Both the position numbers and the translations under genes were made by a program. Below are positions 1-8,812 of a stretch of DNA of 64,000 bases, piece after piece. How positions within the stretch are numbered: position 1 is the stretch's first letter; every line of letters begins with the position of its first letter. This stretch comes from Falsochrobactrum tianjinense (lineage in GTDB: Bacteria > Pseudomonadota > Alphaproteobacteria > Rhizobiales > Rhizobiaceae), in contig NZ_JAHRVA010000007.1 of assembly GCF_019100495.1 (NCBI RefSeq), forward strand, positions 165,497 through 229,496, read 5' to 3'. The notes under the pieces were generated by a model. It did not search any database. It was not told the origin of the DNA and saw only the letters and a program-made list of their open reading frames with translations.

Positions 1-346
1 GCGCGCCAAGGCTGACCTCAACCACCTCAAGGCCGCGCTGGATATCGCCCTTCGCATCGCCAAGGGTCTTGCCATGCTCGCGCGCCAGCAATTCGGCGAG
101 GCTGTCATATTCAGCCTCGACCAGTTCGATGAATTTGCGCAGCACGCGCACGCGGCGCTGCGGGTTGGTGGCAGCCCATGCCGGCTGCGCAGCTTTGGCG
201 TTTTCGACCACTGCGCGTACTTCTTCTTTGGTGGCCAGCGCCACCTTGGCCTGCACAGTGCCGTCGAGCGGCTGGAAGACGTCCGCCGTACGACCGCTCT
301 GGCCTGCGACATGCTTGCCGCCGATAAAATGTCCAATATTACGCAT
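1..346 (-). CDS. mmsA: methylmalonate-semialdehyde dehydrogenase (CoA-acylating), N-terminal part
   Basis: This is the first 115 residues of a gene that runs off the left edge. It starts at the ATG at 346-344, preceded by a strong AGGGAGG ribosome binding site. The N-terminus (MRNIGHFIGGKHVAGQSGR, then a run like VFQPLDGTVQAKVALAT) is typical of the aldehyde dehydrogenase subfamily that oxidises methylmalonate semialdehyde and malonate semialdehyde to propionyl-CoA or acetyl-CoA in valine and myo-inositol breakdown. The catalytic cysteine and most of the NAD domain lie outside the window, so the substrate is inferred from N-terminal similarity only. It is divergent from the LysR gene at 502, which is the obvious candidate regulator. 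Confidence 0.85.
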   Translation of the reverse strand, partial: MRNIGHFIGGKHVAGQSGRTADVFQPLDGTVQAKVALATKEEVRAVVENAKAAQPAWAATNPQRRVRVLRKFIELVEAEYDSLAELLAREHGKTLGDAKGDIQRGLEVVEVSLGA

Positions 347-501
347 CGATAGACCTCCCTGAAAGTCGTGAAAGGGCAGGATGCCCCTATTCATGCTCCA
401 TCATCGCTCTGCAAAATATTGATTGCAAGGCACTGAAAAGCGTATCCGTTGTGCGTTTTTTATAGTAAAGATGGGGCACGATCATGCTGGGACAAAATGC
501 C

Positions 502-1383
502 ATGAACTGGGATGATATACGCATCTTTCTCGCTGTGGCGCGTTCCGGGCAGATTCTTGGCGCTGCGAAACGGCTCGGCCTTAATCACACCACGGTCGCC
601 CGCCGCCTGACCGCGCTGGAAACCGCGCTGTCAACAACCCTTCTGACGCGCCGCACCAATGGCTCGACCCTGACGCAGGCGGGTGAGGAATTTCTGCTTG
701 CTGCCGAGCGCATGGAAGCGGAAATGCTTGCTGCCCGCGCGCAGGTTGGCAATGCTGATATCGCCGTCTCGGGCACAGTGAGAATAGGAGCGCCGGATGG
801 CTTCGGCGTCACCTTTCTTGCACCACGGCTGGCGCGGCTCACGCAGCAATATCCCGATCTCACCATCCAACTCGTACCGGTGCCTCGCTCATTCTCGCTC
901 TCACGCCGCGAGGCTGATATCGCGATCACGGTCGAACGCCCCGAACAGGGGAGGCAGATCGCGCGCAGACTGGTGGATTACACGTTAGGTCTCTTTGCCC
1001 ATCGCAGCTATCTCGAAGAACGCGGCATGCCGCAAAGTGTGGAGGAACTAAGCACCCATCGCCTCATCGGCTATGTGGAAGATCTGGTCATCAATCCATC
1101 TCTCGCCTACGCGCCGGAAATCAGCCGCGATTGGAAACCGGATTTTGAAGTGTCCAGCGCTTTAGGCCAGGTGGAGGCGGTTCGCGCAGGCGCCGGTATA
1201 GGCATTCTTCATTCTTTCATTGCGCGCGCCGCTCCCGATCTCGTGCCGGTACTTCCCGATCGGTTTATCCGCCGGGCCTACTGGCTGACCTATCATGAAT
1301 CCGCACGTACATTGCGCCGCGTAACAGCCGTTTCCACCCTCATTTCGGAACTGGTCGAGAACGAAAAATCGCTATTCGTTTGA
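502..1383 (+). CDS. LysR-family transcriptional regulator
   Basis: About 293 residues. The N-terminal 60 residues form the LysR winged helix-turn-helix (MNWDDIRIFLAVARSG, then AAKRLGLNHTTVARRLTALE), followed by the periplasmic-binding-protein-like effector domain from about residue 88. I chose the ATG at 502 because this subfamily normally begins MNWDD; an ATG at 484 would add six residues and has a GGGGC stretch upstream. The gene is divergent from mmsA with a gap of about 155 bp (347-501) that probably holds both promoters, so it likely controls mmsA. The effector is unknown. The gene ends 2 bp before the stop of the convergent gene at 1386. Confidence 0.85.
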   Translation: MNWDDIRIFLAVARSGQILGAAKRLGLNHTTVARRLTALETALSTTLLTRRTNGSTLTQAGEEFLLAAERMEAEMLAARAQVGNADIAVSGTVRIGAPDGFGVTFLAPRLARLTQQYPDLTIQLVPVPRSFSLSRREADIAITVERPEQGRQIARRLVDYTLGLFAHRSYLEERGMPQSVEELSTHRLIGYVEDLVINPSLAYAPEISRDWKPDFEVSSALGQVEAVRAGAGIGILHSFIARAAPDLVPVLPDRFIRRAYWLTYHESARTLRRVTAVSTLISELVENEKSLFV

Positions 1384-1385
1384 GG

Positions 1386-2033
1386 TCAGTTTTTGACGCG
1401 CGCATAGACAATCATGACGCCTACCATGGTCGCGGCGGGTACGAACAGCGCACCGAGCCCGATCAGGAAATGGCAGACGCCCCCGAATATCGCACCCAGC
1501 ATCAACGAGGACCAAACGGCCAGATGCTGCACCCATCGCCATTTGGGTGTTTCCCCGCGCAACGAACAGGCGAGATCCGCCGCCGCGTTAAACAACGTGC
1601 CCGTGACGTAAGTAACACCCAGTCGCGCCGAACCGATTGGCTGCACCGCTGCGTTCTGCGCACCCATGGCCGCTGCGAGAAGCAGAGCCGGCTGGATCAG
1701 AAGCGCGCCTTCCCAGCCCAATATGCCGACGAGAAGCAGCATCGCGACGACACTCGCCATGACAAGCAGGCTACCTCGGCGGCCATAGGCGCGGACGACA
1801 AGGGTTCCCGTGAATGCGCCGGTAAAAAACAGGGCGATCAATGCGGCTGGAAACCAGATGATAACACGCCCCAGCACACCAGGCTGTCCGGCGAAACCGA
1901 TGCCAAGTTGCGTGGTATTGCCGCTCATGAAGGAAGCAAAAAAGCCGCCCAGTTGCATAAAGGCAATCGCATCGACAAAGCCCGCCGATGCGGTCAGCAC
2001 CAGACCAAGCGCCAGTTTGGAATTGGGTGTCAT
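1386..2033 (-). CDS. YoaK/DUF1275 family membrane protein
   Basis: 215 residues, mostly hydrophobic, with about six predicted membrane segments. The N-terminus (LTASAGFVDAIAFMQLGGFF followed by ASFMSGNTTQ) carries the signature of the DUF1275/YoaK family, an uncharacterised family of small integral membrane proteins. The length fits the family. The gene is convergent with the LysR gene and has no obvious operon partner. The function is unknown; a transport role has only been suggested for the family. Confidence 0.85.
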   Translation of the reverse strand: MTPNSKLALGLVLTASAGFVDAIAFMQLGGFFASFMSGNTTQLGIGFAGQPGVLGRVIIWFPAALIALFFTGAFTGTLVVRAYGRRGSLLVMASVVAMLLLVGILGWEGALLIQPALLLAAAMGAQNAAVQPIGSARLGVTYVTGTLFNAAADLACSLRGETPKWRWVQHLAVWSSLMLGAIFGGVCHFLIGLGALFVPAATMVGVMIVYARVKN

Positions 2034-2044
2034 GGTTCTTTTTC

Positions 2045-2074
2045 AGAAAGAAACCCGGCAAGCTTCCGCCGGGT
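2045..2074 (-). terminator. intrinsic terminator after the GlsB-like gene
   Basis: A perfect 7-bp stem ACCCGGC/GCCGGGT (2053-2059 with 2068-2074) is followed on the minus strand by a T-rich stretch (TTCTTTCT). It sits 24 bp downstream of the stop at 2098. Confidence 0.7.
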
Positions 2075-2097
2075 CTGCTAATTATGTCGTAAGCCGC

Positions 2098-2352
2098 TCA
2101 GACGCGTTTGACGATACGCAGAATGAGCAACAATATGGCCGCGCCGATAAAGGCATTGATGATTGAGGCGATCACACCGCCCCCGATGGCAAAACCAAGG
2201 CGCGGCAGGAGCCAGCCTGCGAAAAATGCACCAATCACGCCAACGATGATATTGCCGATCAGGCCGAAGCCCCCGCCCTGCACGACTTTACCGGCCAGCC
2301 AGCCGGCGATGAGACCTACAAAAAGGAATACAAGAAGACTTCCAATATCCAT
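2098..2352 (-). CDS. GlsB/YeaQ/YmgE family stress-response membrane protein
   Basis: 84 residues of small glycine-rich membrane protein with three hydrophobic segments (FLFVGLIAGWLAGKV, IIVGVIGAFFAGW, ASIINAFIGAAILLLIL). The layout and the GxxAGWLAGK motif match the transglycosylase-associated YeaQ/GlsB family, whose members are often stress-induced. I start at the ATG at 2352 because GAGGGAGA lies 6-7 bases upstream; an ATG two codons earlier (2358) touches the ribosome binding site. It is transcribed alone. The biochemical role is unknown. Confidence 0.85.
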   Translation of the reverse strand: MDIGSLLVFLFVGLIAGWLAGKVVQGGGFGLIGNIIVGVIGAFFAGWLLPRLGFAIGGGVIASIINAFIGAAILLLILRIVKRV

Positions 2353-2475
2353 GCGCATTCTCCCTCTCAAAATGCGTCGAGCGACGCAGCGCTGCATGCC
2401 GGAGTTGACAACAAGTTCCGCTCACGCACAAGAGGGAGAAGCTAATCGGTCGGCGAAATAGTGGTGCAATACGGA

Positions 2476-3000
2476 TTAAGGGGCGAGATGCCGGAATGCA
2501 GCGACGACTTCTTCATAGACCTTGCGCTTGAAGGGGACGATCAGATCTGGCAACTGGACCATCGACTTCCATTCCCACATGTCGAATTCGGCTGTATGCC
2601 CGCCGGGCGGGGGATTGATTGCGATTTCGCTTTCATCGCCTTCAAATCGATAAGCGAACCATTTCTGCGTCTGCCCGCGAAATTTGCCCTTGAGCGCCCG
2701 CCCGACCAGATGCGGCGGCAATTCGTAATTGATCCAGTCCGTTGCTTCTTCAAGCAAGGAGACGGATTTCATGCCGGTTTCTTCATATAACTCGCGCAAC
2801 GCCGCTTCTTCCGGCCCTTCGCCCTCGTCGATGCCGCCCTGCGGCATCTGCCAGAGCTGTGTCGCCCCGTCGAGTTCATCGCCCGGAATGAGGATCCGTC
2901 GCCCGGCCCAGACCAGCCCGGCCCCATTGAGCACCATCAGCCCCACACAGGGACGATAGGGTAGGCTTTCAGGATCGACAGGCCCCTTCTGCTTCGACAT
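2476..3000 (-). CDS. rppH: RNA pyrophosphohydrolase (Nudix)
   Basis: 174 residues. The Nudix box lies at about residues 55-77 ([20 protein letters not shown] followed by TGM), matching GX5EX7REUXEEXGU with all metal-binding glutamates. The N-terminal [11 protein letters not shown] and the WQMPQGG motif are specific for the RppH/IalA branch, which removes pyrophosphate from 5'-triphosphate RNA ends (or Ap4A) and starts RNA decay; Bartonella IalA belongs to the same group. The ATG at 3000 is chosen over an upstream one at 3036 because it has GGAG at correct spacing and gives the family length. A terminator hairpin separates it from ctpA upstream. Confidence 0.93.
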   Translation of the reverse strand: MSKQKGPVDPESLPYRPCVGLMVLNGAGLVWAGRRILIPGDELDGATQLWQMPQGGIDEGEGPEEAALRELYEETGMKSVSLLEEATDWINYELPPHLVGRALKGKFRGQTQKWFAYRFEGDESEIAINPPPGGHTAEFDMWEWKSMVQLPDLIVPFKRKVYEEVVAAFRHLAP

Positions 3001-3036
3001 TCTGTTCTCCGTAATTGCTGTCAATCGCGTTTTCAC

Positions 3037-3072
3037 GCAAAAGCGCGGAAGCGATGGCTCCCGCGCTTTTGC
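3037..3072 (-). terminator. intrinsic terminator between ctpA and rppH
   Basis: A perfect 12-bp inverted repeat (GCAAAAGCGCGG at 3037-3048, CCGCGCTTTTGC at 3061-3072) has a 12-nt loop. Read on the minus strand it forms a GC-rich stem ending in TTTT, 24 bp after the ctpA stop. Confidence 0.75.
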
Positions 3073-3096
3073 ATTTCATTCATTCTCATGAATCAT

Positions 3097-4425
3097 TCAG
3101 TTCAGAACGCCCTTCTTGGGGTCGGGCGGGAATGCGGCATTGGCCACTTCACCGCGCAGGAGCTTCAAGGCTTCATTAAGCTGGATATCATCCTTCGCCT
3201 CGGCAGGAACATAGGCGGCGGAACCCGACCCTTCGTCATCCTCGGCATTGCCCTTGATATGACCCTTGAGCTCGGATTCACCCCGGACGACGTCCTCGCC
3301 GCGCAATTCAGGCGGCAGCGGCTGCTCGACCTTGATGTCCGGCGTGATGCCCTTGCCCTGAATGGACGTACCCGACGGCGTGTAATAAAGCGCCGTGGTC
3401 AGGCGCAGCGAGCCATTTTCGCCCATCGGTATAATCGTCTGTACCGATCCCTTGCCAAACGACCGCGTGCCAAGCACGGTCGCGCGGCGATGATCCTGAA
3501 GCGCACCAGCAACGATTTCCGATGCGCTGGCCGAACCGCCATTGACGAGAACAATCACCGGCTTGCCGTCGGCAAGGTCGCCCTTGCGGGCATCAAAGCG
3601 CGTTACATCCTGCGGATCGCGACCACGGGTAGAGACGATTTCGCCTTTATCAAGGAAGGCATCGGACACGGCCACCGCCTGATCGAGAAGTCCGCCCGGA
3701 TTAAGGCGCAGATCCAGAACATAGCCCTTCAGCTTGTCCGCAGGCACCTTGTCCTGAACGTCCTTGATGGCCTTCTTGAGGTCTTCCGCCGTCTGTTCTG
3801 TAAAGGAGATCACGCGCAGGTAACCCACATTGTTTTCGACGCGGTAGCGCACGGCCCTGACCTTGATGATGGCGCGCTCGATAGAAAGCGTTATCGGCTT
3901 GTCTGCACCCTGACGGACGATGGTCAATTCGATTGCCGAGCCAACTTCGCCGCGCATCTTATCCACCGCATCGGTCAGGCTGAGGCCACGCACTTCCTGA
4001 CCGTCGATCTTGGTGATCAGGTCGCCCGCCAGTACGCCCGCCTTGGAAGCAGGCGTATCGTCGATCGGCGCAATGACCTTCACAAGATCATTTTCCATCG
4101 TCACTTCGATACCAAGGCCGCCAAACTCGCCCTTGGTCTGCACGCGCATATCCTGCGCGGCTTCGGGGTTGAGATAGGAAGAGTGCGGATCAAGCGAGGT
4201 CAACATGCCGTTGATCGCGCTTTCGATCAGCTTCTTGTCGTCGGGCGGCGTCACATATTGCGCGCGCACCCGCTCGAAAACATCGCCGAACAGCGCCAGT
4301 TCCTTGTAGACATCCCCGTCTTTGCCCGCGGCAAAAGCGGAAGAAGTCGGCGCACCCTGGACCATCACCATAGCAGACGCCCCCAGAAGGGCTCCGGCGA
4401 AAAGCAGCGACAGTTTACGTATCAT
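3097..4425 (-). CDS. ctpA: carboxyl-terminal processing protease CtpA (S41)
   Basis: 442 residues from the ATG at 4425, preceded by GGAAAGG. It has a signal peptide (about 1-33), a PDZ domain (about 95-175) and the S41 peptidase domain (about 195-380). The Ser-Lys dyad is visible: Ser300 in NGGSASASE and Lys325 in SFGKGSVQT, 25 residues apart as in E. coli Prc. The protein should act in the periplasm on C-terminal tails. Its start overlaps the stop of the EnvC-like gene by 11 bp, so the two are translationally coupled; this pairing of a cell-wall hydrolase activator with a processing protease is common in alphaproteobacteria and suggests a shared envelope role. Confidence 0.93.
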   Translation of the reverse strand: MIRKLSLLFAGALLGASAMVMVQGAPTSSAFAAGKDGDVYKELALFGDVFERVRAQYVTPPDDKKLIESAINGMLTSLDPHSSYLNPEAAQDMRVQTKGEFGGLGIEVTMENDLVKVIAPIDDTPASKAGVLAGDLITKIDGQEVRGLSLTDAVDKMRGEVGSAIELTIVRQGADKPITLSIERAIIKVRAVRYRVENNVGYLRVISFTEQTAEDLKKAIKDVQDKVPADKLKGYVLDLRLNPGGLLDQAVAVSDAFLDKGEIVSTRGRDPQDVTRFDARKGDLADGKPVIVLVNGGSASASEIVAGALQDHRRATVLGTRSFGKGSVQTIIPMGENGSLRLTTALYYTPSGTSIQGKGITPDIKVEQPLPPELRGEDVVRGESELKGHIKGNAEDDEGSGSAAYVPAEAKDDIQLNEALKLLRGEVANAAFPPDPKKGVLN

Positions 4426-5749
4426 TTTGTGCCTTTCCAGAAAGCCGTTTCGTCCACCAAGGGGCCGGATCAACGGGTTTTCCATCCTTTCGAAATTCAA
4501 TGTAGAGCAACGGCGCCCCATTGCCCACCTCTATCGGTGCAACACTTGCAAGAAGTTTTTCTCCCATTGCGCCGACAGGCTCACCCGCCAATACGAACTG
4601 GCCTTGCGCCACATCGATTCGGCCCATGCCAGCCATCACGATATGATATCCGCCGCCAGCATCCAGGATCAAGAGCTGCCCATACGATCTGAATGCGCCT
4701 GCATATAATACAACGCCATCGGAAGGTGACGTAATCGTGGCGATGGGCAAGGTTTCAACAATCTGCCCCATCATATGGCCGCCCACGCCGTCCTTTTCAC
4801 CGAAATGACGAAGCGTCTTGCCGGCCGCAGGCAGTGCGAGCCGCCCGCGCAGAGATGCAAAATCAATCTGCGCATGCAGGCGATTTTCGTCAGGCGTGGT
4901 TTCTCCCGCTCTTTCGCGCGCTTTCGCCAGCCGCTCTGCTTCCGCCTGCCGCGCAGCATCGGCAGCATCGCGCACGCTCGCCATTTGCTGATCAAGCGTA
5001 TCGATCAGTTCCTTGAGGCTGCCAGCCTTCGCCGCCAGTTCTTCCGAACGCTTGCGCTGGGCGGCAATTTCCTGCTCCGATTGCGCCTGCAATTTCTTCT
5101 TCTCTTCAAGCAGAAGGGATTGGCGCTTCTGCTCCTCGGCCTGCGCGCTGCGCGTTTCTCCGAGCTTTTGCTGTTCCTGCGTGATCGACGCAGTGATACG
5201 CTGCATATCCTGCAAGTCGCCGGTCAACTCCTCCACCTGCTCGCGCATTTCCGGCACGACTGCGCCCAGAAGAACCGCGCTGCGCACAGAGGCCAGCGCA
5301 TCGTCGGGCCGCACCAGAATGGCAGGCGGCGGGTTCAGCCCCATGCGCTGCAATGCCGCCAGCACTTCCGCCAGCACGCCGCGGCGCGCGCGCAAGGAAC
5401 CACGAATACCTTCTTCCTGCTCATGCAGAGAGACCAGCCTGTCGGCAATATCGGCAATATCCTGCTGCAATTTCTTGTCCGTCTTGGCGGACTGGATAAG
5501 CGCTGCGGTAATGGTCGCCTGATCCTTCTTGAGTGCCGAAACTTCACCTTCAAGCTGTTTCAGCTTATCGCCGGTTACGGTCAATTCACTGTTGAGTTTT
5601 TCAAATTCGCTCGCCGCCTGATCGCGCTGCACTTGCAGCCCGTCCTCGGCCAGTCCCGCCCCGGCTGTTACAAAAAGACCAGCCGCGACAAGGCTCGCCC
5701 GCAACAAGGCGGACAACAGGAACTTCTTGTGGGGGCGAACAGAATTCAT
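4415..5749 (-). CDS. murein hydrolase activator, EnvC-like (degenerate M23/LytM)
   Basis: 444 residues: N-terminal signal segment (about 14-34), a long coiled coil rich in Gln/Glu/Lys/Ala (about 38-275), and a LytM/M23 fold at the C-terminus (about 300-435). The metal ligands of active M23 enzymes are not there: the HxxxD and HxH positions read GHMMGQIVE and LLYIEF. This is the state of EnvC-type proteins, which activate amidases at the division septum rather than cut peptidoglycan themselves. It is the upstream partner of ctpA and probably heads this transcript after the 70-bp gap to rlmH. Confidence 0.88.
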   Translation of the reverse strand: MNSVRPHKKFLLSALLRASLVAAGLFVTAGAGLAEDGLQVQRDQAASEFEKLNSELTVTGDKLKQLEGEVSALKKDQATITAALIQSAKTDKKLQQDIADIADRLVSLHEQEEGIRGSLRARRGVLAEVLAALQRMGLNPPPAILVRPDDALASVRSAVLLGAVVPEMREQVEELTGDLQDMQRITASITQEQQKLGETRSAQAEEQKRQSLLLEEKKKLQAQSEQEIAAQRKRSEELAAKAGSLKELIDTLDQQMASVRDAADAARQAEAERLAKARERAGETTPDENRLHAQIDFASLRGRLALPAAGKTLRHFGEKDGVGGHMMGQIVETLPIATITSPSDGVVLYAGAFRSYGQLLILDAGGGYHIVMAGMGRIDVAQGQFVLAGEPVGAMGEKLLASVAPIEVGNGAPLLYIEFRKDGKPVDPAPWWTKRLSGKAQNDT

Positions 5750-5819
5750 GGCGCGCTATATCAATGATGAAGGGCCAAAACTAGCGGCATATCGTTAAGG
5801 ATCTGTTAGCCATGATCGA

Positions 5820-6302
5820 TCAGGAGCGATGATAGGGGTGTCCCGCCAGAATGGTCGCAGCCCGATAAAGCTGTTCTGCAATGAGAATACGGACAATCTG
5901 GTGCGGCCACGTCAACGCACCCAGCGCCAGAACGAGATCGGCGCGCGTGCGCAACCCCGGGTCATGACCGTCCGGGCCGCCAATAGCGACGATCAGCTGC
6001 CGTTTGCCCTCATCGCGCATATGCCCGATACGTTCGGCAAAAGCTTCCGAACCAAGTGCCTTGCCGCGCTCATCCAGCAAGATCAGCGCAGCACCATTAT
6101 CCAAAGCCTCATGAATGCGCTGCGCTTCTTCGCTTTTACGCAAATCTGCCGTCTGGCCGCGGCTTTCCGGAATTTCGTTTACTCCGGAAAATTCAAGCCC
6201 CAGAGGGGGACCCGCCTTGGAAAACCGGTCAAAATAACGCTCGACCAGTTCCCGTTCGGGGCCGGCCTTCATCCGGCCCACGGCAAAAACGCTCACACGC
6301 AT
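5820..6302 (-). CDS. rlmH: 23S rRNA (pseudouridine1915-N3)-methyltransferase
   Basis: 160 residues, the normal length for this SPOUT-class methyltransferase. The SAM-binding glycine loop (VAIGGPDGHD) and the conserved C-terminal end (LTWPHQIVRILIAEQLYRA, then GHPYHRS) are intact. The enzyme methylates pseudouridine 1915 in helix 69 of 23S rRNA on the assembled ribosome. It lies 24 bp downstream of rsfS, an arrangement seen in very many bacteria, and both act on the large subunit. Confidence 0.96.
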   Translation of the reverse strand: MRVSVFAVGRMKAGPERELVERYFDRFSKAGPPLGLEFSGVNEIPESRGQTADLRKSEEAQRIHEALDNGAALILLDERGKALGSEAFAERIGHMRDEGKRQLIVAIGGPDGHDPGLRTRADLVLALGALTWPHQIVRILIAEQLYRAATILAGHPYHRS

Positions 6303-6326
6303 GGCGCCCTCACTGGGAAAGGGCGG

Positions 6327-6698
6327 TCAATGAACGGTTCCCGCTGCGCGCGGCATTTCGGAACCATCATCCAGCCAGATTTTTTCCAGATTGTAGAAAT
6401 CACGGATTTCCGGGCGGAAGATATGAACAATAATATCGCCCGTATCAATGAGAACCCAATCGCCGCTCTCAAGACCTTCTACCCGAATGTCCTTGCAGCC
6501 CATGTCGCGCAGCGCCTGCAAGAGGTGATCTGCGACAGAGGTGACATGACGATGGGACCGGCCCGACGCGACGATCATATAATCGCCGATCGAAGATCTT
6601 TTGCGAATGTCGATGGGGATGATGGATTCCGCCTTGGAGTTTTCGAGACTGGCCAAGGCCGCGTCGAAGGTCTGGGACACGAAAGCAGTTTCGTTCAT
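6327..6698 (-). CDS. rsfS: ribosomal silencing factor RsfS (RsfA/DUF143)
   Basis: 123 residues from the ATG at 6698. The conserved DUF143 core is present (IGDYMIVASGRSHRHVTSVA, then GDWVLIDTGDIIVHIF and FYNLEKIW). The protein binds ribosomal protein L14 and blocks subunit joining when cells starve. The ATG has a poor ribosome binding site. The frame stays open upstream to a TAG, and the only start-like codon there is a CTG at 6749 with AAAGGA six bases before it; related proteins often have an N-terminal extension, so the true start may be that CTG. It lies between nadD and rlmH, the usual order. Confidence 0.92.
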   Translation of the reverse strand: MNETAFVSQTFDAALASLENSKAESIIPIDIRKRSSIGDYMIVASGRSHRHVTSVADHLLQALRDMGCKDIRVEGLESGDWVLIDTGDIIVHIFRPEIRDFYNLEKIWLDDGSEMPRAAGTVH

Positions 6699-6860
6699 CC
6701 CGACCGTTGAAGGCGCGTGGTGAGCCTTCTTCTCAAGTGCTGTTCTCAGTGTATTTCCTTTCTAACAAGAACAACCAAGTGCGGCAGTTGTAAGCACCGC
6801 ACATCCTAAGATAGGCAGAGTCCCTGTTTTCTTTCAAGGGTGGAGGCCGATTATGGCCGT

Positions 6861-7520
6861 TCACTTTTTCAGTTTTCCCTTACGCAGCGCACTGGAAGAC
6901 AGCAAGGAACGCGGACCATGGATGAAAGTCCATGCCGGAGGTGTCCGCCTTGCCAGCATGGGTGCATAGCGCTCGTCGAGACGGCTGTCGGAAAATGTCT
7001 GCGCCATGCGCGACGAAAGATAGGCGAGTGTCGATCCCGGACGATCAATCACTGCAATCGGAAAATTCCTGGCGATTTCGCGCCAGCGCTGCCAGTGATG
7101 GAAAGATGCGAGGTTGTCCGCGCCCATCACCCAGACAAAATGCACGCCAGGATTGGCTTCGCGGATCAGCGCCAGCGTATCCGCCGTGTAGCGGACGTTA
7201 AAGGCAGCTTCCAGCGCCGTCACCTTGATGCGTGGATCGAGCGCAACGTCCTCGCTTTGTTTGAGCCGGTCGGCAAGCGGAGCAAGCTCGCGATGATCTT
7301 TCAGCGGATTGCCCGGCGTTACCATCCACCAGAGCTGATCGAGCTTAAGCCGCCGTAACGCAATTTCCGCTACCAGCGCATGACCGCCATGCGGCGGATT
7401 GAACGAGCCGCCGAAAAGCCCCACCGCCATACCCTTCTCGACATGCGGCATACGCAGATAATGCGCATCAACGCCCGGATAGCTCGCCTTCAATGCTGGA
7501 AGCCCAAAGCCGAAACGCAT
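6861..7520 (-). CDS. nadD: nicotinate-nucleotide adenylyltransferase
   Basis: 219 residues. The nucleotidyltransferase motif GLFGGSFNPPHGGHALVAE carries the HxGH-type signature, and the C-terminal SSSALRKG matches the ISSTxIR element. It makes nicotinate adenine dinucleotide from nicotinate mononucleotide and ATP in NAD synthesis. The start at 7520 shares one base with the proA stop (TAATG), which argues for translational coupling; a shorter start at 7451 is possible because the family motif begins only at about residue 32. Confidence 0.94.
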   Translation of the reverse strand: MRFGFGLPALKASYPGVDAHYLRMPHVEKGMAVGLFGGSFNPPHGGHALVAEIALRRLKLDQLWWMVTPGNPLKDHRELAPLADRLKQSEDVALDPRIKVTALEAAFNVRYTADTLALIREANPGVHFVWVMGADNLASFHHWQRWREIARNFPIAVIDRPGSTLAYLSSRMAQTFSDSRLDERYAPMLARRTPPAWTFIHGPRSLLSSSALRKGKLKK

Positions 7521-8803
7521 TAGCTGCGAACTTGTCCATTGCCACGAACACGATACTTGAACGAGGTCAATTGCTCGACGCCGACCGGCCCGCGTGCATG
7601 CATCTTGCCGGTGGCGATGCCGATTTCCGCGCCCATGCCGAACTCGCCGCCATCCGCAAACTGTGTCGAGGCATTGTGCAGCAGAATGGCCGAGTCGATC
7701 TCGTTGAAGAAACGCGCTACGACATCCGCATCGTCCGCCACTATGGCTTCGGTGTGGTGTGAAGAATAGCGGTTGATGTGCGCAATTGCTCCGCCAATGC
7801 CCTCCACGAGCGTCACCGAAATGATCGCATCGAGATATTCGGTCGACCAGTCCTCGTCGGTCGCAGGCGTGGCGGCAGGATAAAGTGTCCTTACCTCTTC
7901 GCTCGCGCGAATTTCGCAGCCCTTTGCGGCAAGTTCTTCCAGAACCGGCACCAGATGCGTTGCGGCAACCGCGCGATCCACAAGCAGCGTTTCCGCCGCC
8001 CCGCAAATACCGGTGCGCCGCATCTTGGCGTTAACGGCAAGCCTGCACGCCATATCGAGCTCAGCGGATTTATCGATATAGAGATGGCAGATGCCTTCCA
8101 GATGCGCAAAAACCGGCACCCGTGCTTCCGACTGAACGCGTGCGACAAGGCTTTTGCCGCCACGCGGCACGATCACGTCAATCGCGCCGCCCAGACCTTT
8201 GAGCATTTCGCCCACTGCCGCGCGATCCGTTACCGGCACGATCTGGATTGCATCCCCAGGCAGACCGGCAGCTTCTAGTCCCTTGACCAGCGCCTTATGA
8301 ATGGCTGCCGACGAATGGGCAGAATCAGAGCCGCCGCGAAGGATCACCGCATTGCCGGCCTTCAGGCACAATGCGCCCGCATCTGCCGTCACGTTGGGGC
8401 GGCTTTCATAGATCACGCCGATGACACCAAGCGGCGTGCGCACGCGCTCGATATGCAGACCATTCGGGCGATCCCACTCGGCAATGACCTCCCCAACCGG
8501 ATCGGCAAGCGCGGCAATGGCGCGGATGCCGTCGGCAATGGCATCGATGCGGTTTTCGTCCAGCGTCAGCCGGTCGATAAACGACGCTGCCATGCCGCTT
8601 TTCGCGGCATTGGCAAGGTCGATCTTGTTGGCTTCGAGAATAGCCGCACGCGCTTCGAGGATCGCAGCGGCTGCGGCATTGAGCGCCTGATTTTTCTGCC
8701 CGGCGCTGGCAATGGCGAGCGGTACTGCGGCAGCTTTTGCCTTGTGGCCGACCTCGGCCATGATTGCAGCAATATCGGTTCCGGCTTCCACTTTCGTCAG
8801 CAT
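7520..8803 (-). CDS. proA: gamma-glutamyl phosphate reductase
   Basis: 427 residues, a normal length. It belongs to the aldehyde dehydrogenase fold, with the catalytic cysteine in [14 protein letters not shown] and the NADPH-binding region around [17 protein letters not shown]. It reduces gamma-glutamyl phosphate to glutamate-5-semialdehyde, the second step of proline synthesis. It follows proB with a gap of 9 bp and overlaps nadD by one base, so obgE-proB-proA-nadD reads as one transcript. Confidence 0.96.
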   Translation of the reverse strand: MLTKVEAGTDIAAIMAEVGHKAKAAAVPLAIASAGQKNQALNAAAAAILEARAAILEANKIDLANAAKSGMAASFIDRLTLDENRIDAIADGIRAIAALADPVGEVIAEWDRPNGLHIERVRTPLGVIGVIYESRPNVTADAGALCLKAGNAVILRGGSDSAHSSAAIHKALVKGLEAAGLPGDAIQIVPVTDRAAVGEMLKGLGGAIDVIVPRGGKSLVARVQSEARVPVFAHLEGICHLYIDKSAELDMACRLAVNAKMRRTGICGAAETLLVDRAVAATHLVPVLEELAAKGCEIRASEEVRTLYPAATPATDEDWSTEYLDAIISVTLVEGIGGAIAHINRYSSHHTEAIVADDADVVARFFNEIDSAILLHNASTQFADGGEFGMGAEIGIATGKMHARGPVGVEQLTSFKYRVRGNGQVRS

Positions 8804-8812
8804 ATCTTCCCC

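Noticed and set aside
3088..4692. 534-codon plus-strand frame
   Set aside because: Antisense shadow of ctpA, caused by high GC content.
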